Below are positions 9,373 to 19,716 of a stretch of 64,000 nt of DNA, in pieces. Position numbers and translations under genes: made by a program. The stretch is from NCBI GenBank assembly GCA_947038155.1, contig CAMQVH010000001.1:248001-312000 (forward strand), in the 5' to 3' direction. This DNA is from an uncultured Bacteroides sp. (GTDB taxonomy: Bacteria > Bacteroidota > Bacteroidia > Bacteroidales > Bacteroidaceae). Every line of letters starts with the position of its first letter. The first letter of the stretch is position 1. Below the pieces are notes generated by a model. It made no database searches. It worked only from the letters and a program-made list of their open reading frames with translations, and had not been told where the DNA came from.

Positions 9373-9458
9373 ACTAATAATATTAGTTAAACAACTGCTT
9401 TGTTTAGTAGATTAACTAATAGTATTAGTTGTTTGTTTGAAAAATAGTATTATATTTG
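9373..9458 (+). promoter_or_regulatory. Two BlaI-type operators and promoter of the blaI/blaR1-like operon
   Basis: Two 15-bp palindromes, ACTAATAATATTAGT (9373-9387) and ACTAATAGTATTAGT (9415-9429), lie 42 bp apart (four helical turns) upstream of the -7 element TATATTTG (9451-9458). The half-site ACTAAT/ATTAGT is the kind of palindrome bound by BlaI/MecI dimers, so autoregulation of the downstream repressor gene is inferred. Confidence 0.75.
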
Positions 9459-9489
9459 TGCCATTGGAAGAACAATAAATATGTAGACT

Positions 9490-9867
9490 ATGAAACAGAT
9501 GAAACGATTGACCGTCAAAGAGGAAGAAATTATGCGTATATTTTGGGAACATGGACCTATGTTTGTTCGTGAACTTCTATCATTCTATGATGAACCAAAA
9601 CCGCATTATAACACAGTTTCTACCCTTGTTCGAGGGCTGGAGGAGAAAGGTTTTGTGGGGTATAAAGCCTACGGAAATACTTATCAATATTATGCTCTTG
9701 TTTCGGAAAAGGAGTATAAGAGTTCGGCACTCAAAGAAGTGGTTTCCCAGTATTATAATAATTCCTATATCAATGTTGTGTCTTCTTTTATTGAAGAAGA
9801 AGGGATGTCTGTTGATGAACTTAAATCGTTGATAGAGTATATAGAGCAAGGTAAAAAGAAGAAGTAA
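9490..9867 (+). CDS. BlaI/MecI/CopY-family transcriptional repressor
   Basis: A 125-residue winged-helix repressor. The N-terminal part, LTVKEEEIMRIFWEHGPMFVREL (two segments), then YNTVSTLVRGLEEKGFVGYKAYG, is the BlaI DNA-binding domain. The C-terminal helix (~80-120) is the dimerisation arm, with the usual cleavage region between them. It is followed 70 bp later by an M56 (BlaR1-like) membrane peptidase, and two palindromic operators precede it. Together these form a sensor/repressor module in which the peptidase inactivates the repressor. In Bacteroides such pairs are common without adjacent beta-lactamases; the signal here is unknown. Confidence 0.9.
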   Translation: MKQMKRLTVKEEEIMRIFWEHGPMFVRELLSFYDEPKPHYNTVSTLVRGLEEKGFVGYKAYGNTYQYYALVSEKEYKSSALKEVVSQYYNNSYINVVSSFIEEEGMSVDELKSLIEYIEQGKKKK

Positions 9868-9937
9868 TTTCTCTGTGGTCTATCGGACAGATACGATTTT
9901 TATTCTATGGACAAACAACTTTTAATCTGAAAACACA

Positions 9938-11608
9938 ATGGGAGCCTTTTTATTCTATCTGCTGAAATCCGGATGTTGCTTAGTGGTCTTTTATATTTTC
10001 TTTAAGTTGCTGATGAGCCGGAGTACTTTTTTCCGTTTCAACCGTATCACTTTGTTAGTTGGGTTGTTAGGATGTACTTTGCTTCCACTTATAGAGCTGA
10101 CAACTACTGAGGAGACTTTTTTGCATACTCCGTTGTATGCCATTCACGACATATTGCAAAGCACGGAGTCTGTCATTCTAAATCCGGAACAGATGGAAGA
10201 TCCTATGCTTATATCCGAAAAGAATCCGGAAATAAGGTCTTTGAATTGGGTTCCTGTGACTTTGGCTTTTATATATGGAGTGGGGGCTTTGGCAACATTT
10301 ATCTGGTTATCCATGTCCACTTGCCGTTTGATTCAGTTGATTCGTACGTCAGAGAAAAAACGGTTTGGAAACTATGTATTAGTGATTCCTCAGCAGCCGA
10401 CTGCTTCATTTAGCTGGGGTAAATACATTGTTATTTCAGCAGTTGACTACTCTCAACAGTCCGAAGAAATACTCCTCCACGAAACGATGCATTTACGAAA
10501 TCATCATACTTTGGACTTATTATTTATGCAGATATTCCTGCTTGTTCATTGGTTTAATCCTGTTGTTTGGCTGCTAAAACGGGAGTTGCAGGAGATACAC
10601 GAATTTGAAGCCGATAATGGCGTAATTAATACAGGCGTCGATGCAACTAAATATCAATTATTACTGGTGAAAAAAGCTGTTGGTACAAGGCTCTACTCTA
10701 TGGCCAATGGCTTTAATCACTCTAAACTTAAAAAACGTATCACTATGATGTTAAAAGAAAGAACCAATCGTTGGGCACGATTAAAGCTGTTGCTTGCCGT
10801 GCCTGTGATGGCTGGAGCGCTTTATGTGTTTGCACAGCCGGAAGTGAAAGAAGTTCCACGACAGATTCAGTCTGAACTTCAGCAAAAAGAAGCGGATGAT
10901 TATGTGTCTTTAATGATTTTCTTCAGGAAGGAAGAAGAGAAGTATAGTAAACTGGTCAATGGATCAAATCCACCTCCTCGGGTAAAAGAGAAGCAGGCTC
11001 ATGGACTTTGGGTTAATGCTCATAATAAGATATTATTTGATAATGAATATTGTTCGGTAGATGAGTTGAAGTCTATTATAGTGAAGAATTTGTTGGGATC
11101 TTGGGAGAAAAGCAACAGGAAAGATCCTCCGGTTATTTTCTTGCAGTATGATGCTGAAACTGCATTTGATGCACTCACTGCTATACTCAAAGAAGTAAAA
11201 GGGGCATTTGAACAAATTCGTGCTGATTTGTCAGCTGCATCGACTGATAAAAGTGTAGAGTATCTCGATCGGTTGTTTCCAATTCTTCTAATAGAAATGT
11301 CTCCGAAAAGATATGGATTAAAAGAGTTGCCAATGGAGCATAACTTAAAAGGGCCTTCAATGGAGGAAAAAATCAGTGGGATTGTGGTAACACTTCACAC
11401 TTCGGAAGGGCAGGAAGTAATGAAAGATTTTACTTTAACGGAATTGAAACAGAAAGTCACTGCTGCACGTGCAAAGCAAGCTGATCCGGAAAGTTTGGTT
11501 ATTGGCCTCAAGATAGAGAAGGGGTGTAAGATGGGATACGTGACGGGTATCAAGCAGGTGCTAAGGGAATGTAGTGCATTGAAGATTAATTATTCAACTG
11601 ATAACTAA
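9938..11608 (+). CDS. BlaR1-like M56 family membrane metallopeptidase
   Basis: A 556-residue protein with an N-terminal membrane domain (segments at ~1-25, 30-50 and 105-130). A cytoplasmic-facing zinc peptidase motif, LLHETMHLRNHH (HExxH-type, ~residues 179-190), follows, then the third ligand region HEFEADN (~220), and another membrane segment near residue 285 (LLLAVPVMAGALYVFA). The remaining ~270 residues are a soluble region without a recognisable beta-lactam sensor domain. By family knowledge it senses a signal and cleaves the BlaI-like repressor encoded immediately upstream. The C-terminal sensor is unlike BlaR1 and its ligand cannot be told. Confidence 0.85.
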   Translation: MGAFLFYLLKSGCCLVVFYIFFKLLMSRSTFFRFNRITLLVGLLGCTLLPLIELTTTEETFLHTPLYAIHDILQSTESVILNPEQMEDPMLISEKNPEIRSLNWVPVTLAFIYGVGALATFIWLSMSTCRLIQLIRTSEKKRFGNYVLVIPQQPTASFSWGKYIVISAVDYSQQSEEILLHETMHLRNHHTLDLLFMQIFLLVHWFNPVVWLLKRELQEIHEFEADNGVINTGVDATKYQLLLVKKAVGTRLYSMANGFNHSKLKKRITMMLKERTNRWARLKLLLAVPVMAGALYVFAQPEVKEVPRQIQSELQQKEADDYVSLMIFFRKEEEKYSKLVNGSNPPPRVKEKQAHGLWVNAHNKILFDNEYCSVDELKSIIVKNLLGSWEKSNRKDPPVIFLQYDAETAFDALTAILKEVKGAFEQIRADLSAASTDKSVEYLDRLFPILLIEMSPKRYGLKELPMEHNLKGPSMEEKISGIVVTLHTSEGQEVMKDFTLTELKQKVTAARAKQADPESLVIGLKIEKGCKMGYVTGIKQVLRECSALKINYSTDN

Positions 11609-11619
11609 TTAGTTTATAA

Positions 11620-11698
11620 ATAGTGTCACTATATAGCCGGCATAGTGACACTATCCAATCAACATAGTGACACTATCCCGACCAGATAGTGACACCAT
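11620..11698. repeat. Four 13-bp palindromic iterons at 22-bp spacing
   Basis: ATAGTGTCACTAT (11620-11632), ATAGTGACACTAT (11642-11654 and 11664-11676) and ATAGTGACACCAT (11686-11698) recur with exactly 22-bp periodicity. They are separated by unrelated 9-bp spacers. They fill the gap between the convergent M56 peptidase gene and rmuC. Each copy is a near-perfect palindrome, so either strand looks the same. Confidence 0.9.
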
Positions 11699-11722
11699 TT
11701 TAAAAGGTCTATAATTTTTGTT

Positions 11723-12955
11723 TTATTCGTCATCCCCGTCATCCGCTATCGGCAGAATTTTCTGACTTTCTTCATGCGGTAGTTGCTCCACTTGGCGTAG
11801 TTTCCGTTCAATAGCGCGGGTTCTTTTTCCCATCACTTCTTCCAGTTGGTCACCGGCACTTTGCAGGTTCTTCTGTACCTTTTCGAGTAGTCCTCCGAAT
11901 TTGCTGAATTCGGTTTTAACTGCTCCCAAGACTGTCCACACTTCTCCGGTACGTTTTTGAATAGCCAGCGTGCGGAATCCCATCTGAAGACTGTTCAATA
12001 TAGCACCAAGGGTAGTCGGTCCCGTCACAACAATCTTATATTCTTTTTGCAGCGTCTCTACCAAGCTTGTTCTTCGGATCACCTCTGCGTAAATACTTTC
12101 AAAAGGCAGGAACATGATGGCAAAGTCTGTGGTGAAAGGCGGGTCTACATATTTATCGTGAATATCTTTCGCCATTTTCTTGATGGTTGTTTCCAGTTGC
12201 TTGCCGGATGATTCCATCAATGCAGTATCTCCTGCCTCGAAAGCGTCGTAGTATTGCTCATATACATCTTTCGGGAATTTTGCATCGATAGGCAGGTATA
12301 CAGTGCTGTTCGCATCATCCTTACCCGGTAACTTAATGGCAAATTCCACAAATTCAGTTCCGCTTTTCTTGGTTTTCACATTGGCGTCATATTGTTCCGG
12401 ACTCATCATCTGTTCCAGCAATGCTCCTAACTGAACTTCACCGAATGTACCGCGCATTTTTACGTTACTCAATACTTTTTTCAGTCCACCGACGTCTTGT
12501 GCGAGAGATTTCATTTCTCCCAGTCCCTTCTGTACATTTTCCAGTTGTGAGCGGACGATTTCAAAGGACTGTCCAATGCGTTCATTCAATGTCTTCTGCA
12601 ATTTTTCTTCCACCATCAGTCGCATATCATCCAGCCGCTTTTCAGTCGATTTTATCAAGACCTCTTGCTGGCGTGCCATTGTGTCGAACTTTTGGCGTTG
12701 CAGTTCCCCGTTTGTCATCATGTTCTTATGCAGTACGTCTTGCAGTTGTTGCATATTCTGATTCAGCGTTTGGGTCATTTCCATGCGAAGTTCCCGGATA
12801 CTGCGGTTTAGTTCTTCGCGGTTCTCTTGCATTTGCTGGCGCAAGGCTGCCTGTAATTGTTCCGCTTGCGCATGATTATTTCCTTTTGCCAGTGATAGTA
12901 CAATCGAGATTACTGCTAATGCGGCAATAACAATAAGTAGAATCAGTTCCATCAA
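11723..12955 (-). CDS. rmuC: DNA recombination protein RmuC homologue
   Basis: A 410-residue protein with an N-terminal membrane anchor (ILLIVIAALAVISIVLSL, ~4-21), a long coiled coil (~30-160, rich in Gln, Glu and Arg heptads), and the RmuC nuclease-like domain. Visible motifs are NVKMRGTFGEVQLGALLEQ (~165-183), LPIDAKFPKDVYEQY (~222-236), FAIMFLPFESIYAEV (~280-294) and VVTGPTTLGAILNSLQMGF (~308-326). RmuC restrains inversions and rearrangements of DNA in E. coli. The gene overlaps the 3' end of map by 4 bp (ATGA type), so map-rmuC form one leftward unit. Confidence 0.92.
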   Translation of the reverse strand: MMELILLIVIAALAVISIVLSLAKGNNHAQAEQLQAALRQQMQENREELNRSIRELRMEMTQTLNQNMQQLQDVLHKNMMTNGELQRQKFDTMARQQEVLIKSTEKRLDDMRLMVEEKLQKTLNERIGQSFEIVRSQLENVQKGLGEMKSLAQDVGGLKKVLSNVKMRGTFGEVQLGALLEQMMSPEQYDANVKTKKSGTEFVEFAIKLPGKDDANSTVYLPIDAKFPKDVYEQYYDAFEAGDTALMESSGKQLETTIKKMAKDIHDKYVDPPFTTDFAIMFLPFESIYAEVIRRTSLVETLQKEYKIVVTGPTTLGAILNSLQMGFRTLAIQKRTGEVWTVLGAVKTEFSKFGGLLEKVQKNLQSAGDQLEEVMGKRTRAIERKLRQVEQLPHEESQKILPIADDGDDE

Positions 12956-13806
12956 TAAGTCAGAATTTCGTTTCCGGTTTCAGTAATCAGAATCATATTC
13001 TCCCATTGGGCAGAAGGCAGTCCGTCATCCGTGCATACCGTCCATCCGTCAGCTTCGTCAACAAATACTTCATAAGTACCCATATTTATCATCGGTTCAA
13101 TGGTGAAGGTCATGCCCGGAACGATCATCATTCCTGTTCCCCGGCGTCCGAAATGTTCCACATCCGGTGCTTCATGAAACTGCATTCCTACACCATGTCC
13201 GCAAAGATCACGTACCACGCTGAATCCGTTCTTTTCTGCGTGTTCCTGAATGGCGGCGCCTACATCTCCCAATTGTTTCCAAGGCTGTGCGGCGGCTATA
13301 CCTATTTCCATACACTCTTTAGTCACTTGAACCAGTTTGCGCATTTCGGGACTTACGTCACCGATCATAAACATACGGGATGCGTCGGAGAAATATCCTT
13401 TGTAAATGGTAGAAACATCTACATTGATGATATCTCCGCTTTGCAGTATCTCTGTTTTGCTGGGAATACCGTGGCATACCACATCATTGATACTGGTGCA
13501 GACGCTTTTAGGAAATCCTTCGTAGTTGAGAGGAGCGGGGATGGCACCGTGCTTTGTGGTGAAGTCATATACCATGACGTCGATTTCTTCGGTAGAGATC
13601 CCTTCACGGATATTCTCCGAAATATAATCCAACAAGGCAGTATTGATTTTGGCACTCTCACGGATTCCTTCCAGTTGTTCGGGAGTACGCAGTACTTTGC
13701 GCGGTGGGAGTTTGTAACCTTGTTTTCTGTATTTCTGTATTTTCGCTTCTACTTCAGCCGGGTAATTGGAGGGAGTAAACCGGAATCCCTTGATAAAGTT
13801 CTTCAT
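12952..13806 (-). CDS. map: Type I methionine aminopeptidase
   Basis: A 284-residue cytosolic metalloprotease that removes the initiator methionine. The five metal ligands of the pita-bread fold can be seen: Asp in INVDVSTIYKGYFSDASRMF (two Asp), His in GHGVGMQFHE, Glu in TIEPMI and the final Glu in ENMILITE. The catalytic His in NDVVCHGIP is also present. An N-terminal ~35-residue extension precedes the EGIRESAK start of the catalytic domain; it is often seen in Bacteroidetes. Its promoter lies ~30 bp upstream on the minus strand and it is co-transcribed with rmuC. Confidence 0.94.
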   Translation of the reverse strand: MKNFIKGFRFTPSNYPAEVEAKIQKYRKQGYKLPPRKVLRTPEQLEGIRESAKINTALLDYISENIREGISTEEIDVMVYDFTTKHGAIPAPLNYEGFPKSVCTSINDVVCHGIPSKTEILQSGDIINVDVSTIYKGYFSDASRMFMIGDVSPEMRKLVQVTKECMEIGIAAAQPWKQLGDVGAAIQEHAEKNGFSVVRDLCGHGVGMQFHEAPDVEHFGRRGTGMMIVPGMTFTIEPMINMGTYEVFVDEADGWTVCTDDGLPSAQWENMILITETGNEILTY

Positions 13807-13834
13807 TATTATAGGATGTTTTTTAATCGTACTA

Positions 13835-13842
13835 CAAAGGTA
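13835..13842 (-). promoter_or_regulatory. Promoter of map-rmuC
   Basis: On the minus strand this reads TACCTTTG, matching TAnnTTTG, 29 bp upstream of the map start. The remaining AT-rich ~190 bp up to cas6 should hold the cas promoter; candidates such as TATCTTTA (~13890) are weak, so none is called. Confidence 0.6.
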
Positions 13843-14033
13843 CGAGAATAAATGGAAGATACTCTTTTCTGTATTCTAAAACTTTGTTATCTTTATAAAT
13901 AGCATACGTAATTTTTTACTTTGTGATATTGGTTTTCCTTTTATGTTTCTGAGCATATATCTAAAAAAAGAGGAACAAATATACTGGATTCTAAAATAAA
14001 ATCTTTTACTTGCAACGTAAAAATAAAACGAAT

Positions 14034-14705
14034 ATGAGAATACACATACAAACAACTTCGAACTCTTCTGTAGTTCCTTTTGATTATCAACAAAAGCTAA
14101 TAGGAACAATTCATAAATGGTTAGGGAATAATGAAATACATGATAAGATTTCTTTATATTCTTTTTCTTGGTTATTGGGTGGGAAGATGATTAAAAATCA
14201 AGGCTTTAATTTTCCTGATGGTGCAGATTTCTTTGTTAGCTTTTATGAAGATGAGTATCTGAAGATATTAATTAGAACAATTTTATCTGATCCTGAAATG
14301 TTTTGTGGACTTGCGGTGCGGGATATTACAATAGTCAATCAACCGATTTTTTCGGAAGACGCAGAGTATTTCAGATTGGCTTCTCCTATTTTTATTAAAC
14401 GGCTTCAAGATGGAACTCGGAATTATAAGTTCTACCTATATGATGATGAAGTCAGTGGTATGCTAATGACGGAAACTTTGAAACATAAGATGGAAGAGGC
14501 AGGACTGCCTGAGGATGAAACATTAAAAATCGAATTTGATCTGAACTATCCCCAAAAGCAGGTAAAAATGGTGACTATACACGGTGTCAAAAGTAAAGCC
14601 AGTATGTGTCCTGTCATTATTCACGGAAGTCCGCAAAGTAAACTGTTTGCATGGACAGTAGGTCTTGGAAATTCAACAGGCTCTTCATTCGGTTCTTTGT
14701 TATAA
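14034..14705 (+). CDS. cas6: CRISPR-associated endoribonuclease Cas6
   Basis: A 223-residue RAMP-fold protein that cuts pre-crRNA within repeats and first gene of the type I-B operon. The N-terminal half begins MRIHIQTTSNSS and continues with YQQKLIGTIHKWLG, the usual Cas6 helix. The C-terminus ends in the glycine-rich RNA-binding loop TVGLGNSTGSSFGSLL, matching the family's GxGxxxxxGFG-like signature. I use ATG 14034 because the alternative upstream TTG has no plausible ribosome site. It is followed by cas5 after 11 bp. The gene looks intact. Confidence 0.9.
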   Translation: MRIHIQTTSNSSVVPFDYQQKLIGTIHKWLGNNEIHDKISLYSFSWLLGGKMIKNQGFNFPDGADFFVSFYEDEYLKILIRTILSDPEMFCGLAVRDITIVNQPIFSEDAEYFRLASPIFIKRLQDGTRNYKFYLYDDEVSGMLMTETLKHKMEEAGLPEDETLKIEFDLNYPQKQVKMVTIHGVKSKASMCPVIIHGSPQSKLFAWTVGLGNSTGSSFGSLL

Positions 14706-14716
14706 AACGATCTGTT

Positions 14717-17423
<2,707 letters not shown>

Positions 17424-17426
17424 CTT

Positions 17427-17713
17427 ATGTATGCAACAACTATAGGACGCACATTTTTAAAAGCTTATAATTGTAAGTTTAAAACAGAATATACAGCAAA
17501 GTCTTTTTTTGAAGACGTGTTTGTGCCGTTATTTTTTGATCATCATAAATATATGATGACTGCCGGTAATTCTCCACTGGAGAATCCCAAGTTAAGTTGG
17601 GATGATATGATTAAAGGGAAAAAGCCTTTTGAGACTCCGGAGCGTAGACAAGAGAGAATCAATAAAATGATTCATAAGATTGAAACAGAGAAGGCTGATG
17701 CAAGTATTGCTAT
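17427..17713 (+). pseudogene. cas8: cas8 (type I-B large subunit), 5' fragment interrupted by the prophage
   Basis: The first 95 codons of the Cascade large subunit gene, beginning MYATTIGRTFLKAYN and running to DASIAI. At that point the prophage begins and the frame runs into phage DNA, stopping at 17763-17765. The rest of the gene resumes at 59837. Joining the two at one copy of GCTAT gives the uninterrupted reading SIAIGYGVVDATAATTGQIS, about 440 residues in all, near the size of Cst1/Cas8a1-like subunits. The call as cas8 rests on position between cas3 and cas7 and on size; sequence recognition alone is weak. In this state the protein cannot be made. Confidence 0.85.
17709..17713 (+). repeat. 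Left copy of the 5-bp target-site duplication (GCTAT)
   Basis: GCTAT here is repeated at 59837-59841 just beyond the right prophage end. Five-base duplications are the signature of Mu transposition. The terminal T could equally belong to the phage end (both ends then read TAA inward), which would make the duplication GCTA; both readings restore the same cas8 sequence. Confidence 0.85.
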
Positions 17714-18011
17714 AAGGGGGGAAAAACGAAACGTGTCAATATGTGGTCGGCCTGAAAATGACTGATTGCTTTGGCTGTCAAAGCGTTATGATGAAGTAGG
17801 GGAGAGTGACTTGGAAAAACGAAACGTTTACATCGCTTTACATTGGGCTTACATTTTAGCCTCGTTTGAACGCCGTTCAAATGAAATGCTTTACATTGAA
17901 GGTGGGATAGGGGAGATTTCGGGTTTGTTCATCGGTTATTCTCCATGAACCTTTCCAGATCGCTCTCATATACAAAGATAGTCAAACGGATCGGTTTATG
18001 CAAGTGGAGTG

Positions 18012-18043
18012 GGGGAGTGCCTGACGCACTTCCCTTTTTTATT
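18012..18043 (+). terminator. Intrinsic terminator near the left prophage end
   Basis: GGGGAGTGC (18012-18020) pairs with GCACTTCCC (18026-18034), followed by six Ts and an AT-rich tail. Oriented to stop plus-strand transcription arriving from the cas6-cas5-cas3 side. Confidence 0.75.
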
Positions 18044-18076
18044 TTATCTAAATTATTCCATATAGATGATATTTGG

Positions 18077-18084
18077 TATATTTG
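18077..18084 (+). promoter_or_regulatory. Promoter of the first phage gene
   Basis: TATATTTG matches TAnnTTTG and lies 23 bp before the start codon at 18108, just beyond the terminator. Confidence 0.65.
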
Positions 18085-18107
18085 CAATGAAATAAATACC
18101 GTATATT

Positions 18108-18320
18108 ATGAGTAAAGTTATCCATGTACATTTGATTTTTGAGAAAAAGAACATCTATTTTGGTAGTATATCGGCCATTTTTGAAACTCTAACGGAGCAA
18201 CAGGTCGGGATCACCAAGAATAGTCTTTTACATGCTGGACTGGTTGATGACATTGCCAAATACACGAAACGTGCAATGATTATTCAGTCTCGCTTGATAA
18301 CATGCACCAGAAAGGGCTGA
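18108..18320 (+). CDS. Small conserved phage protein of unknown function
   Basis: A 70-residue protein beginning MSKVIHVHLIFEKKNIYFGS, with a central helix-rich part (EQQVGITKNSLLHAGLVDD) and a basic C-terminus. I do not recognise a domain, though similar short proteins seem common in Bacteroidetes elements. It has its own promoter and terminator and lies outside the repressor, between transposase-site repeats. That makes it a candidate for expression in the lysogen. Confidence 0.7.
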   Translation: MSKVIHVHLIFEKKNIYFGSISAIFETLTEQQVGITKNSLLHAGLVDDIAKYTKRAMIIQSRLITCTRKG

Positions 18321-18341
18321 AACAGCCTTAGAACGTCTATA

Positions 18342-18366
18342 AAGCCGCTTTTTGCGGCTTTTTTTG
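18342..18366 (+). terminator. Intrinsic terminator after the first phage gene
   Basis: AAGCCGC (18342-18348), a T5 loop and GCGGCTT (18354-18360), then a T-run. A very compact, strong terminator. Confidence 0.9.
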
Positions 18367-18722
18367 TATTCGTGTCGGTAATAGTACATCAATGGGAGGC
18401 TGCTACTTACTTTGAACGGTTTGAACAGTCGGAAAAATTGAAAGGGTTTACACTTGGGTTTACAACTTGGGTTTACATTTTCTCCATTACAAAAACGAAA
18501 CGTTTTAATAGGGTTTACACTTGGGTTTACATTTTCGGATTATTTTTTAGCGATTTGTCTATCTATATAATATAGATAGGACTTGTTTTTGCTTGTTTTT
18601 AAACTATTTGAGGGGGTAAATAATACATTGATAATATTTATTTACTCCCCTATATTTTAATTCATATCTCTAAAAATCAGTGTTTTGTTGCTTTTTACCC
18701 CTTTCACCCCATATAACGCATT

Positions 18723-19145
18723 TTACCCGGCGCCTGCAAGTGTTGAACTCTCCGCACCTGAAACACGCCCCAAATTGTCCTGTTTAAGTTGCACGATTGT
18801 TTGCTTAAGTGCACCTATTTCCTCTGCCATCTCTCGGATAGTGGCATCTTTATCTGCTATAATTGCTAGTAATTTGTCTTCTATTCCCGTACTTTCTTTT
18901 TGTGGCAGGGTAGTTGTATTATTAAAAGTGGCAGTTTGTATGTTAATCATCTCTCCCCTACCAGTCAAAAGCCATTCTGAGGACAGATTTTCGCATTTTG
19001 CAAAAAGAAGATCGTAGTCAAGTGTGTCTCGCGACAGCCACGAGCTTATAGTTGAGGGAGCAACCCCTATTAACTTTGCAAAAACAGAAGGCTTTCCGTC
19101 ACTGTAATGCTTTATAATAGCCTCTAATCTTTCTTTTTTATTCAT
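18723..19145 (-). CDS. Phage repressor with helix-turn-helix (CI-like)
   Basis: A 140-residue protein with an N-terminal HTH (KERLEAIIKHYSDGKPSVFAKLIG, two segments, then APSTISSWLSRDT as the recognition helix, ~residues 22-40). The C-terminal region is a predicted coiled coil (~95-125). No LexA/CI-type peptidase Ser-Lys dyad is apparent. It is transcribed leftward, divergent from the early operon, with palindromic operators in between, so it is the likely lysogeny repressor. I take ATG 19145 (MNKKERLEAI); an in-frame TTG at 19187 would run through the operators. It is the analogue of Mu repressor c by position. Confidence 0.8.
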   Translation of the reverse strand: MNKKERLEAIIKHYSDGKPSVFAKLIGVAPSTISSWLSRDTLDYDLLFAKCENLSSEWLLTGRGEMINIQTATFNNTTTLPQKESTGIEDKLLAIIADKDATIREMAEEIGALKQTIVQLKQDNLGRVSGAESSTLAGAG

Positions 19146-19157
19146 TGTTTTATATTT

Positions 19158-19212
19158 TGCGAAATTATTTCGCAGATTGTTTTGCAATTTGCGAAAGATG
19201 ATTTATATTTGC
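19158..19212 (+). promoter_or_regulatory. Repressor operators and rightward early promoter
   Basis: A perfect 17-bp palindrome TGCGAAATTATTTCGCA (19158-19174) and a related inverted pair TTTTGCAATTTGCGAAA (19180-19196) overlap a promoter: TTTG at 19181-19184, 20-bp spacer, TATATTTG at 19205-19212. Binding of the repressor here would block the transposase operon; a third related pair lies inside the repressor gene near 18986. Confidence 0.75.
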
Positions 19213-19302
19213 CACGTGTTCAAAGTGTGAACACCGCCCCAAAGCTACAAAAAAGGCTTGAGGTGACAATGAGAAATATAAAAAGAAGAAAAATAGAAGG
19301 TT

Positions 19303-19515
19303 ATGAAACGGTATTATTTTGAATTGACAGATCGGAGTTATAATGACCTGGGGGCTTTTATTCCGGATGGGTACAGCAAGGAAGTGGCTGTCAGGCAAGC
19401 AAAGAGGTGGATGGCAGAAAACAGTATAGTATTAGCCACCCTTATCGTGAATAGCCTAAGAACATCTAACGTGTTGGATGTAATTAATATTGATATACTT
19501 AAAACGAAGATATAA
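19303..19515 (+). CDS. Small early phage protein, unknown function
   Basis: A 70-residue protein (MKRYYFELTDRSYNDLG...), first gene of the rightward early operon, ~90 bp downstream of the repressed promoter. The sequence RQAKRWMAENSIVLATLIVNS suggests an amphipathic helix followed by a beta strand. No family is recognised. It abuts the next gene (its last base is the first base of the next ATG region). By position it may be a lysogeny regulator comparable to Mu ner, but there is no HTH to support this. Confidence 0.65.
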   Translation: MKRYYFELTDRSYNDLGAFIPDGYSKEVAVRQAKRWMAENSIVLATLIVNSLRTSNVLDVINIDILKTKI

Positions 19516-19709
19516 TGGAAGCAAAATTTAAAAAGGGACAAAGTGTGAGAATCACCAAGAGGAACGGTGAAGTCATTGATGGTGTAATCCGCGATTGGGA
19601 CTATAACATTTGTACTTTCGGTCGTGAATATAATGTCGATTATATGAAAGATGGCCAGGTTTGGACTGTGATATGTGTTCCGGAGGATGCCATACAAGAA
19701 CTCCGATAG
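19515..19709 (+). CDS. Small early phage protein, SH3-like fold possible
   Basis: A 64-residue, strand-rich protein: KFKKGQSVRITKRNGEVIDGVIRDWD resembles the start of an SH3-like barrel (short alternating strands with Gly turns), followed by NVDYMKDGQVWTVICVPEDAIQEL. It overlaps the previous gene by one base. No known family is assigned; possibly a nucleic-acid-binding or regulatory small protein. It ends 7 bp before a tRNA-like element. Confidence 0.6.
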   Translation: MEAKFKKGQSVRITKRNGEVIDGVIRDWDYNICTFGREYNVDYMKDGQVWTVICVPEDAIQELR

Positions 19710-19716
19710 ATTTCCG

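Larger units (their letters stand above)
17714..18540 (+). other. Left prophage end with transposase-binding-like repeats
   Basis: The motif AAAAACGAAACGTnT occurs three times in the same direction: 17722-17740, 17815-17833 and 18491-18509. After the second and third copies comes a companion repeat of the form GGGTTTACACTTGGGTTTACATTTTC; a further longer set (18445-18480) precedes the third. The right end carries inverted copies of AAAAACG. This resembles the L1-L3/R1-R3 layout recognised by MuA. Apart from the small gene at 18108-18320, no convincing gene is seen in the first 1 kb or in 18367-18722. Confidence 0.75.

Noticed and set aside
11620..11698. A mini CRISPR array
   Set aside because: Repeats are 13 bp palindromes with 9-bp spacers, far shorter than CRISPR units, and no cas genes adjoin.
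17766..17948. 60-codon frame just inside the left prophage end
   Set aside because: It covers transposase-site repeats, has a weak start and no recognisable sequence; likely chance.
18372..18575. 67-codon frame across the left-end repeat block
   Set aside because: It translates the GGGTTTACA repeats; no ribosome site.
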